A DNA stretch of 13,516 bases. Source: Mycogone perniciosa (Eukaryota > Ascomycota > Sordariomycetes > Hypocreales > Hypocreaceae). The stretch spans positions 1 through 13,516 of the forward strand of contig JAOALB010000346.1 in the NCBI GenBank assembly GCA_025331125.1, read 5' to 3'. Below, in pieces: positions 1 to 7,892 of this stretch. Made by a program: the position numbers and the translations under genes. The notes beneath the pieces were generated by a model. The model was not told where the DNA came from, made no database searches, and was given only the letters and a program-made list of their open reading frames with translations. Every line of letters begins with the position of its first letter. Position 1 is the first letter of the stretch.

Positions 1-1179
1 GGTTTCCGTATCTTATTCCAGGTTGTGGCGCCAACGCGATTGGTCGGGCATTTTTGGTGACGCCCAACATAGGAGGAGCCCGAAAGTGGTGTGTGTTTGC
101 GAACCATAACAAGAACAAGTTCCCAGCTCATTTGCCTTAAGAGTGCGCAGCCTCGTAGTTTTGCGTCGCCAGTCATTTAACGAATGGGAAGCCAAAGATG
201 GCAGGGCGGGGCAGGCAAACACCGAAAGCAATGTGTACGGAATAGATAAGGCAGCAACGCTTTGCCCAACATCACTGCTCTACATCCAACTAGATCCAAC
301 TAAGGCATAAGGAAGAGGAAAACAAGTCATGTGATAGCCGTAGAGTAGAGAGGTTACTGGCAATGTAGCGACTTTCCACCTGCTTAGCTATTAAGGGCAT
401 GATGCTATTACTAGTAGTAGAAAGGAATAAGTTGGATGCGAAGGTGAAAATAAAATACTAGTAATATCTTTATAATTTAAAATGGTTCCTAGTAACCCTA
501 ATGCAAAATTAAAATATTGCCGGTAATACATTACCTTGCTTGTATTAAATACTGGTAATTCCTTTTAAATTTAAAATTATTCCTGGTAATAAAATTAAGA
601 TATTACTGGTAGTATATCGCCCTGCTTAGATTAATTACCAGTTATACACTCTAGGAGGTTACTGGTAGCTCTGGTGTCCTGGTAACCGCTTCTGAAAAGG
701 CCAACCTTTCTACTGGTAATCCAGGGGTACTGTTAATTTTAATTTTCTATGTTACTGGGAACTATTGGGCAGCTAATGAACTTAGCGGTAATAAATCACC
801 TCTAGTTACTAATATTGCTGACATTACTCTATAGAATTACTGGTAGTAATGTACCTCAAGGGTCGTAATGGTAATTGGCCGTGCACCTGCATGAGTTACT
901 AGTAATATACTTATGGAACTTGCTGTGTTAAAATAAGAGGCGACCTACTAGAGAGAGCACTTAAAATACTTGTATTATTTAGTTACTGGTAGCTAAGAAA
1001 GAGAAAAAAAGCTTGTTCATCTATAAGATAGGCAAGCATCCAAAGCAAGCGCATACAGACTGCTAATTGTCGACTTAAAATATAAACATTAAGCTTCTCT
1101 ATTACGCACTTCATCGCTGCCCTCTACAGTCATTACTGAATCTGCCAAAACCAGCTTATATAGCAATATCGACACCATC
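1..1179. other. Gene-poor region upstream of the first gene
   Basis: I see no supportable coding sequence here. The only sizeable reading frame (about 72 codons, minus strand, near the left edge) has a TTG start and no family resemblance. Roughly 350-1000 is occupied by the first copy of the TTAC-NN-GTAA palindrome cluster, annotated separately. The last 100 bases before the gene at 1180 look like a promoter/leader, with TATA-like stretches at 1081-1086 and 1156-1162. Confidence 0.6.
352..992. repeat. Cluster A of degenerate TTAC-NN-GTAA palindromes
   Basis: About 18 copies of a 10 bp near-palindrome are scattered with irregular spacing (about 17-75 bases). They read TTACTGGTAA, TTACTAGTAA, TTACCAGTAA or one- to two-base variants. 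Examples lie near 354, 408, 456, 486, 549, 579, 602, 634, 659, 676, 709, 751, 837, 896 and 982. The two central bases vary (TG, TA, CA, twice CG near 516 and 784) while the TTAC/GTAA arms are mostly kept. The segment aligns end to end, in the same orientation, with a second cluster at about 7893-8472, so it is a dispersed repeat rather than a simple tandem satellite. The family is not one I recognise. Its function is unknown: decayed mobile element, regulatory array or structural repeat are all possible. Confidence 0.75.
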
Positions 1180-1605
1180 ATGTGCATTAACAGGATCAAC
1201 ATCTGCATTGTATGCGACAAGTGTATCGACCGTACCTACCCTTGCAAGGATAGGGTCAAGAACTTGGGCGTCACGACCATCTTTCGGCCAACCCCCTGTA
1301 TTGACAAGCAAATCTTCACGTACACATACCACGGCGAGTGTGCAGAGATCATCGCCAAGGCCGGCAGGACGTTCGATGAGTACATTGAGATGGTCAAGGG
1401 CGATATGACGCAGTATATCATCGCCTTGTTGAGGTGCAGCGATGTCATCGTGTCGAGCTCACCCTCTGGAAAGTACGTGTGGCATCCAGAGGAGTTCACC
1501 CAATCAATCACCAGTAAGGTGGACAGCGACGAGCTCAAGGTGCAGGCCACTGCTACTGCGAGCACTAAGCATCACCATCCTCAAGGCCATCATACACCAG
1601 CATAA
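1180..1605 (+). CDS. Small Cys-containing hypothetical protein
   Basis: This is an uninterrupted 141-codon frame from an ATG with TATA-like sequences about 95 and 20 bases upstream. I do not recognise the product. Its N-terminal third holds Cys2, Cys9, Cys12, Cys15, Cys22, Cys40 and a His51-x-x-Cys54 pair, so it could bind zinc or form disulphides, although no standard zinc-finger spacing is evident. The middle (about residues 55-115) looks like a small globular helix-rich segment. The C-terminus is Thr/Ala/Ser/His-rich with two histidine clusters (HHH, HH) and is probably disordered. There is no clear signal peptide or membrane segment. It lies just downstream of palindrome cluster A and convergent with the protease gene. 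Other frames overlap it, but only this one combines a normal ATG, a promoter-like leader and protein-like composition. Confidence 0.5.
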   Translation: MCINRINICIVCDKCIDRTYPCKDRVKNLGVTTIFRPTPCIDKQIFTYTYHGECAEIIAKAGRTFDEYIEMVKGDMTQYIIALLRCSDVIVSSSPSGKYVWHPEEFTQSITSKVDSDELKVQATATASTKHHHPQGHHTPA

Positions 1606-1823
1606 ACAAAACCCTAACCACCACCATTACTATCGGCGAATGGATCTTCTATAATATCAGGAATCAGGTTGTATGTGCGATAATATGACAAGCTAGGGCA
1701 ATTTATGTATGATAGCAATTAGGGAGTATTTGGATGGAATGGGTGGAGTGGTAGGGGGTCTGGATGAGCTAAGCAGCCCTGTAATAAGACTACCCTATCA
1801 ACTAGCAAGTACAAATCTAGCCA

Positions 1824-4179
1824 TCAAATTCTTCGCCGTTTGCCTCTTCTTTCTTCAATGGGTTGCCCCATGTTTCGTTTCCTCAAAGGTGGAATTGGCG
1901 CCATGATTAGGGCACCACTCGCCCACGCCCCGCTCAAAAGATTGATAGCTTCGGATCGCAATACTTCCGAATGACAACATGCCCTGTCTCCGGAATTAAT
2001 AGGCCGGCTGAGCATGCGAATGCGAGCATGCTTGATAACGATCGGGCCACAGCTGTGGTTATCATTCTGCTGTATCCCTTCCTGGCAATTATGATTAGTC
2101 GAGGCCGACCCCAATGCCGCGAAGAACCTACTTTCTCGATGTATCTTAAATTGGGGAACTCTTCTATACAGGCTCTCTGCCGATAGGTTAGTCCCTGACC
2201 GGAAAAGAGTGTTCTTGAAACAAACCTTAACGTCGACATTTTCTTCCACTGTAACATCGCTCTTTCTGAGAACCATGGAATCATAATGATAGATGCAGCC
2301 TTCCCTTATGTTGATCTCGAGAAGGCTGAAGTGGTTACTTCGCTGAAATAACGGGAAGAAGCATACTGGTTTTGTTCCTCTATCCTTACACCATGCTATC
2401 ACCTGTTTCGCAGCTCTCTGGAACGGACGTTGAACTGGAATACTAGCTTGGGACTCTCGATGGATAGGGACCGACCACCCGACCCGTACGAATGGTAATT
2501 TGTCAGATAGGTGCAAGCTCGCAACTATGATGTCGGTATTTAGCCACGTCATTGGTGCAAGTGTTGTAAGCGAGTCCATCTCGAATTCGAAGTTGGTGTC
2601 GTTAACAAGCAGCCTACCGCTGGTAGCCGTGTTCCGAATTTCCTCACAAAGCTGGTCAAGTTTATAAGACTTGGTGGATGAGGCACGATCCAATATCAGA
2701 AAACCTTTGCTCCCTAGCTTCTCACAGAACAGGGTATTGTTGGTCCTGCCTTCTTCAAGAAGTAGTGTCATCTGATCCGCAAGAAGTCCTAAGATGGTCA
2801 TTTTCTCTGCACTCTTCGGCAGTTCTTCGATCAGCCAGTTCAACGCCAAGTCTTGAGTTTTCGCAAGTTGCCTACTACCGATCAGTCACGCATCTTCTTT
2901 CGTCTGGCCAAACTTACCATGCGTTCTTGAACAAGATGCCGGGACCGAGCTTCTTCACTAACCGGCGCCACTTCCGTCCACGTGTCAAGTGTGTGCTGAG
3001 GGCTTTACGCCGTCGTTCCCAGCCAACCTTCTCGTCTCCCTCATCTTTGGGCTTTGGCCCGAGGATCCTTCCTGACACTTCCTGTGCGGCTTTCTGAGTC
3101 GCCATGTTGCTGATCAGCTGCACTTGGGACGTATGCCACTTCTCAAAGGCCATCGCTGTTAGAGCATATTGGATTGTTCCCCTTTGCCGCTCGCTGTGTC
3201 CTCCCTCCGCTAGGGAAACCCACTCCGAGCCGTCTGACCACTTACTTTTGTCCTCGCCATCCAAGTCTTGCAGCGAAATGAAGAGAGCCTTGTACGTTTC
3301 TGATGAGGCTTCAATAGAACTAAACATTCGGATTTGTTCATAACTCTCGCTGATGAACTCATCGACGGTTTGGTTCAGGAGATGCAACGAACCTTGCTCG
3401 TAACCATCCACCTGGACCTCTTCCTTAACACAACCCCCGGATCGAGGAGGAGTGCTTACGGAAGTTATGGGGCTGAGGCTTGATGAACTTGGTGAATTGG
3501 CATGAAGGGTGGTGCCGCCCATACTGGAAGGTGCCACAGCGCTCTGGTCGAGATCCTCGTCATCTCTCCTGATTGGTTTGAACGTCGAGGTGTCGAGCGT
3601 AGTCAATTCTGGTCCGTTTCTCTTGCTGTTATCAGCGTGGATTGGCCGTATGTTCCGGGTGGCTGTGCGTCGGAAGCTGGATAGCTTCTTTCCATCGACA
3701 CCTTTGTCCTCTGCGGGCTTGACGGAAAACTCAGACTGAACGACATTGGGCCCGACCTTTTGCTGCTGCTCGTGGTTTCTCCCACAGCTGTTATCAATCT
3801 TCTGGTTAGACGAATTCGTGGTTGACTTATGAAGTTCATGACAGGCGCTGCAGAGTCCGCGAGCAAAGGACAGTATCTGGTCACGTTCGGTGATGGGTCG
3901 CTGGATCAGAACTAACTTGAGCTCTTCAATACGTCCCTCAGGAACCTTGAGGATGCTGTCGAGAATTGTGACAAGATTGAGTACAGGGTCAATGGCGCGC
4001 CGAATCTTCCTAGCCGGCTCGGACCAGTTGTTGTCATTTGGTAAGCAACCGTCACCAGTATGCTCTGGTGTGAGGGGCTCTATAGGAGGCCGCCTAGACT
4101 CCGATGGGCACCCACCCCCTTGAGTTGGGCGGCAAGGGGACTCTAGCTCTGCAGTCGACCGATGAAGGGGAGGAGACAT
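1824..4179 (-). CDS. Ulp1-like (C48) cysteine protease, two exons
   Basis: Predicted 769-residue protein from exon 1 (4179-2918) and exon 2 (2871-1824). The 46 nt intron (2917-2872) has a GTAAGT donor, a CTGAT branch site and a TAGTAG acceptor; without splicing the frame stops at TGG-TAA. The C-terminal half (about 530-720) is a Ulp1/SENP-type peptidase domain. It opens with a WLN motif at Trp530. The catalytic set is His601 (SNHFSLLEI), Asp618 (YHYDS), Gln689 and Cys695 (QQNDNHSCG). The His-Asp spacing of 17 and Gln-Cys spacing of 6 equal those of yeast Ulp1; Asp-Gln is about 28 residues longer. Such enzymes process or remove SUMO/NEDD8-like modifiers. The first ~330 residues are Ser/Pro-rich and mostly disordered. 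The C-terminus ends in a basic RRGKRRR stretch, a likely nuclear signal. I chose the ATG at 4179 because a CT-rich leader precedes it; the frame is open 95 codons further upstream. The substrate is unknown. Confidence 0.85.
2872..2917 (-). other. Intron of the Ulp1-like gene with tandem acceptor
   Basis: On the minus strand the intron starts GTAAGT at 2917 and ends in two consecutive TAG triplets (last bases at 2875 and 2872). Both acceptors keep the frame. The distal one joins TG to G, giving Trp-Gln-Leu-Ala; the proximal one gives Cys-Arg-Gln-Leu-Ala. The distal form is preferred because the joined helix reads naturally (ILFKNAWQLAKTQDLALNW). Confidence 0.8.
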
Positions 4180-4386
4180 GACGGGAACAGAGATATTGAC
4201 GAGATACTGGTATGGAAGGGAGGGAAGAGTGATGGGAGAGAGTAGGGAAAAGGGGGAGTCTTCAACTCGGGGAAGGACATGATCTTTATACTCGGAGCCA
4301 CTGCCCCAACGCCCTGAGGCCGCAGCATCGCGGCCCCCATTTGAAGACAATGAGTGGTCAGAACACGAGCGGCGCCTTCCCCTCTT

Positions 4387-4501
4387 ACGACTTCCTGGGA
4401 AGTTGCTCTGCGGGCACACCAACCCGGTGACCACACTGCTTGGCAGCATCCCTGCTTGCCTCACAACACGAGAGCGACTTCCTAGGAAGTCGCACTGCGG
4501 G
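4387..4501. repeat. Perfect 20 bp palindrome and a diverged direct copy
   Basis: Bases 4474-4493 (GCGACTTCCTAGGAAGTCGC) form a perfect palindrome followed by ACTGCGGG. Eighty-seven bases away, 4387-4414 carries a direct, diverged copy of the same 28 bases with its symmetry partly lost (ACTTCCTGGGAAGT core). The pair lies upstream of the chosen start of the Ulp1-like gene, so it could be a dimeric regulator site or simply a short duplicated hairpin. Confidence 0.6.
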
Positions 4502-4614
4502 TAGGTCAGCCAGATGCTGTCATTGCCTCAATTTGGGCTGACTGGTCTATGGAGATACGGCAAACTCCTGTCTATCTCGCATTCACTCCTGAAGCCAGTG
4601 GCAGCAAAGCGTTG

Positions 4615-4641
4615 ATGGATGATGATGATGATGGTGATGAC
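4615..4641 (+). repeat. GAT-type trinucleotide microsatellite
   Basis: An ATG is followed by five GAT triplets, then GGT, GAT and GAC. Read on the plus strand from that ATG it would encode an Asp run leading to a CPSC motif, but the frame closes within 35 codons. Confidence 0.75.
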
Positions 4642-5335
4642 AGCGGCGACGACGATGTTTATACATGCCCAAGCTGCATTGCGACACGTAATTGTTGTAT
4701 GTAGGCGACACCTGCCGGTCTGGATACTAACTTGCTAGAGCAACACCCATAACACCACGCCGTCTATCCGTGTTTGTGACCTGACCTCTTGATAATGCGG
4801 GCAAGAACACGGGCGTCGCCACTCGAACATAACAGCCACGAGCAGCAGTACGGGAATGGCAACCACGAGCATAAATGCAGCTATCAGAACCTGGATATTA
4901 CACAAAAGTCGGGAACGCGAGATACACCTTCCTCCGCGGAGATAAACAGGATGGCTTCTTTACCCCACGCCCCAGCTCCATCACCATGAACGCCAATTAT
5001 GCGGCCAGTACTTTGGGTCCTGCCAATAGATACGTGTTGCTGAATTGCTCGGGGCTGACGAGAGGCATAGAAGCATGCAAGAAGGGGGGGCGTGGGCAAG
5101 ATATAAGATAACACCCATGCCCGGAGTGCGTCCATGTCACACTCTCAACTTCACGCTGGCAAGGTAGGAACAGTGATTTGCCCGCTACCAGTGAGCCGTG
5201 TGGCGGAGCATATTGTGTCATGAGCGGGCCATTGTCGTGTCAGGCGTGGACATGGTGATCTGCAAGCTTTTTGGGTCTCGAATATGGCCGAACAGTTGTG
5301 TGATGGTGGAAGACTCGCACCGAGGCCCCGCCAAG

Positions 5336-5343
5336 TATATAAA
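5336..5343 (+). promoter_or_regulatory. TATA box of the gene starting at 5497
   Basis: A consensus TATATAAA lies about 155 bases before the start codon. It follows a GC-rich stretch (GAGGCCCCGCC) and precedes a pyrimidine-rich segment (about 5365-5460), the usual order of a strong fungal core promoter and leader. Confidence 0.7.
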
Positions 5344-5496
5344 GCCAACATCCCACCCTTTCTGGGCATCTGAGACTCTTCCCTCTTTAATTTCCATACA
5401 TCTATCTTCTTCCTTTCCCCAGCATCCAACACCCTTCCTCCTAAACACCTCGCTTAAACTTCTGACTGCCATTACTGTCGTGAGCTGTCTACAACA

Positions 5497-6663
5497 ATGC
5501 CAAAGGTGGACAGGGTTGTTCAACCTACACATCATACCTACCTCTGGCCGGATGGTTCCTCAGCCACATACCGTATGTCGGCCTCAGAATGGGGTTGTCG
5601 CGGCGGGCAAGTGAACGGCGTATACGGACATTCGACGTATTCGCGCAGTCATCCTCAAGATTTCCAATCCTACGTAGTGTCGCCAACTCCAGCGATCGAG
5701 CCAAAGACCGAGCCGAGTGACGATGACGGTGTCTCTGGGGCTGTTGAGTCTATCTTGGCACATTCGACGCCTGTCGTTGAGTCAAAGGCTGAGCCGAGTG
5801 ACGACAGCGACGCCTCGCAGGCGATAACAGACGATGCAGCGACGCAGCGTAAGTTACTTGTCACTTGACACGCTACGGCAGTCAGTTATCTGCGATGTTG
5901 AATCTGACATTGTTTTGACTACTTCAGGGGCATTATCGGAGATATATAATCGCCATGAAGAGATCATCGCCGACCATAACACCTCCTTGCAGACAGTAGA
6001 TAACTCGCTCTCTCAATGCAAGTTACCTGGCGTCTCATGCCATCTTTGTTATGGACAGTCTTCTTACACATCCCACAGACAATATGAGAAGAGTTGACAA
6101 ACTTGAGACTAATGGCGATATTTCGGTGGCACTAATGGCCGCAGCATCGGAAGGTAGCATACATCTTAAGTTCTGTTTGATTCTCCTCGTGACTGATTCG
6201 CTGACATCGAAGGCCTGAAGTCTCTAGATCTGATGATCCTCGAGCGCACCCTAATGGTATTGACCGACATGATCCTCAACAACGGCTCTCTGAAGACGCA
6301 ACCGAAAACGCTGTAGTCAATCAACACCAGAGCACATCACTCCGTTCGGGTTCGCGGATGAAGAAACGTGTGGTTGAACAGACCTCGCACTGCATGAGAT
6401 TGAGGAAACGGCGCAGGTCTACTAGTCCCCAGACACAACCCGTGTCACATACGACCAAGGGGATACGTGCCTCTGCCCCTAAGATTCTCCATCTTGAAAC
6501 TGTCCGATGTGAAGGAGGAATTCTCCGGTTTGTAGCTAGCGTGGAGCTCTCCCTTGAGGATATCCAAGGGACTCGAAACCTACTCAATGAGGCTAGGGAA
6601 CTCGTGATCCGAGAAATTGGGAGGGAATCGTGGGAGCTCCAAGAGATTGTGAGGGAATCGTAA
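5497..6663 (+). CDS. Unknown protein with acidic KxEPSDD repeats, four exons
   Basis: Reconstructed model: exons 5497-5848, 5928-6017, 6079-6153 and 6221-6663, giving 319 residues. Intron 1 is GTAAGT...CTGAC...CAG (79 nt), intron 2 is GC-AG (GCAAGT...CACAG, 61 nt), and intron 3 is GTAGCA...CTGAC...AAG (67 nt). The frame stays open only with these joins, and exon 3 is open in a single phase. I recognise no family. Residues 65-107 contain two related copies: EPKTEPSDDD (69-78) and ESKAEPSDDSD (95-105). Residues 118-172 look helical, possibly coiled coil. A basic patch RKRRR (234-238) suggests nuclear location. The C-terminus holds a twofold E-I-x-R-E-S repeat. A TATA box and CT-rich leader support the start (ACAACAATGCC). 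Intron 3 has an alternative acceptor 8 nt earlier that gives a different 206-residue protein. The exact joins need transcript evidence. Confidence 0.65.
6018..6078 (+). other. Probable GC-AG intron
   Basis: The donor is GCAAGT and the acceptor CACAG. Removing 61 nt keeps the frame open (Gln-Tyr-Asn-Met-Arg-Arg), whereas reading through stops at 6095-6097. No strong CTRAY branch site is visible, so this is the weakest of the three introns in the gene. Confidence 0.5.
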
Positions 6664-7234
6664 CATCTTTCATGTTTTGCAATTGCATAGATAGAATATT
6701 TACATATTTGTAGCTATTCGCAAATAGTATTAATACATTCGCCACCAAAATCACCTAAAACAATGATCTAATGAGATATCTTAAACGCCTCCCTCGTGTT
6801 CCCTTGAAATTTGCGCATATTCTATATCCGAGGGTGACCATAGCATGATCAGTTTTCCATCAGATGCGATACATCGGTCCATCACTGCTACTTGTAATTT
6901 CTCGATACCCAATCTCCAAAAATGGATAAGGCTCCAATGCTTCTAAATCTTAATTTAGGATCTGTGCCGAGTCGAGTATTAAATTTAGAGCACTGCCGCT
7001 AAGCGCCGGACTCGACAACAGCACTTCCCAGGAGCAGTACGAGCCCTGTCGCTGACATGTTGGCATTGCGCTTACAGCTCCAGGGCTTAGGTAGCTAAAT
7101 TTAACAGCCACTGCAGTGAACCAAATCCGATCATCCTTCCTTTGTCAACTAATACATAAAGTATAACAACGTTTATACAATCTTCTGTCCATCGTAAAAC
7201 ACTTCTACCTCGGAGTAAACATCTATCAATTATA
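6664..7234. other. Intergenic region with a small inverted-repeat segment
   Basis: No gene is seen. Bases 6979-7104 (126 bp) begin with TTAAATTTAG and end with its reverse complement CTAAATTTAA, and the sub-terminal sequences also share TAAGCGC on opposite strands, as in a very small non-autonomous transposon. No target-site duplication is obvious. The last 90 bases, AT-rich, are presumably the promoter and leader of the TM2 gene. Confidence 0.4.
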
Positions 7235-7705
7235 ATGACTCCGTTTTCCTACAACGAAATTATTAAAATCTTGATTCAGCACTTGATGGAAGTGGTCAGA
7301 GCATGGCGTAAACGCTGGCGGCTTTTAATACTAGGCTATTCCCTGACGATATGGCTAAGTATTACAATTATTTACTATCATCACGGCAAGTCATGCTGCT
7401 TACTTGTTTTATTTATTCGTTATTGCTAACACTATGGAATAGAAAATCATACGGATCAACAATTCAGTAGTGGGCATATCGATAGCGAAGAATTAAAGCA
7501 GAAATGTTATTATCAGGAGCGTACAGCAATACGCTTTGCCGCATTCTTTGGCCCTATTGGACTGGATCAATTTTACGCCCATCGCTGGTCTTTTGCTTTC
7601 TCTAAGCTCTTTTCTTTAGGTGGCTTCGGACTTTGGTCATTGGTGGATGTCATTCTCTGGACTAAAGGCGTTTACGGGACACCTGGGTGTCCTTCCCGCC
7701 ATTAA
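7235..7705 (+). CDS. TM2-domain membrane protein, two exons
   Basis: Predicted 137-residue protein from exons 7235-7385 and 7443-7705. The 57 nt intron begins GCAAGT, has a perfect GCTAAC branch site and ends AATAG; the frame is continuous across it, while unspliced reading ends after 64 codons. Exon 1 encodes a basic segment (RAWRKRWR) followed by one hydrophobic helix (about residues 29-47). Exon 2 encodes a TM2 domain: FFGPIGLDQFY, matching the family's G-x-D-x-F-Y turn, then FSLGGFGLWSLVDVILW, matching GG-x-G-x-W-x-x-x-D. TM2 proteins are small membrane proteins with two helices joined by a short DRF-like loop, of largely unclear function. The extra N-terminal helix makes three membrane segments here. 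The C-terminus is short and polar. Start choice rests on the only ATG in frame before the hydrophobic helix. Confidence 0.85.
7386..7442 (+). other. GC-AG intron of the TM2 gene
   Basis: The donor hexamer is GCAAGT instead of GTAAGT; the rest is canonical (GCTAAC branch about 17 bases before the TAG acceptor). The conserved TM2 domain lies entirely downstream in the frame produced by this splice, which supports the join. Confidence 0.8.
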
Positions 7706-7892
7706 ATCGGCGAATTGAGGGATAGAAGCTGATGTATTAATGTAGTCATTACCTACTATCTCGTGCACTGCAGGCAGTATAAGGGTCGGTAAGCCAGGTA
7801 ATTAAAATAGAATGTAACTTTTTACGTACTAGAGCCCTGCTATCTATAGAGCGTAATGAATGGTCGGGTGAGTAAATAGATACCTCAATATC

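Larger units (their letters stand above)
4180..5335. other. Divergent intergenic region, no convincing gene
   Basis: This stretch separates two divergently transcribed genes and should hold both promoters. The 80 bases next to 4179 are CT-rich on the minus strand, as in fungal leaders. It contains the palindrome pair at 4387-4501, a GAT-rich microsatellite (4615-4641), and an intron-like string at 4697-4738 that I could not attach to a gene. Short overlapping frames at 4789-5614 lack consistent starts or recognisable products and are treated as chance. Confidence 0.5.

Noticed and set aside
13..231. Minus-strand 72-codon frame at the left edge
   Set aside because: TTG start, no promoter features, no recognisable motif and low-complexity composition.
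4180..4464. Upstream extension of the Ulp1-like protein by 95 residues
   Set aside because: The frame is open, but the last part corresponds to a CT-rich leader and the ATG at 4179 is better placed; extension is possible but not supported.
4615..4705. Short Asp-rich frame ending in a CPSC motif
   Set aside because: It stops within 35 codons, spliced or unspliced; most of it is microsatellite.
4789..5432. Several overlapping 60-100-codon frames on both strands
   Set aside because: They overlap each other and the promoter region of the gene at 5497 and lack consistent starts or family features.
5834..6097. Continuous 87-codon frame taken as a separate gene
   Set aside because: Its middle supplies exon 2 of the 5497 gene; the start lies in exon 1 out of frame and intron 1, and its tail reads through a likely intron.
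6358..6663. Separate 101-residue gene starting at 6358
   Set aside because: The same frame continues upstream without a stop to the splice site at 6221 with protein-like composition, so it is better read as the last exon of the preceding gene.
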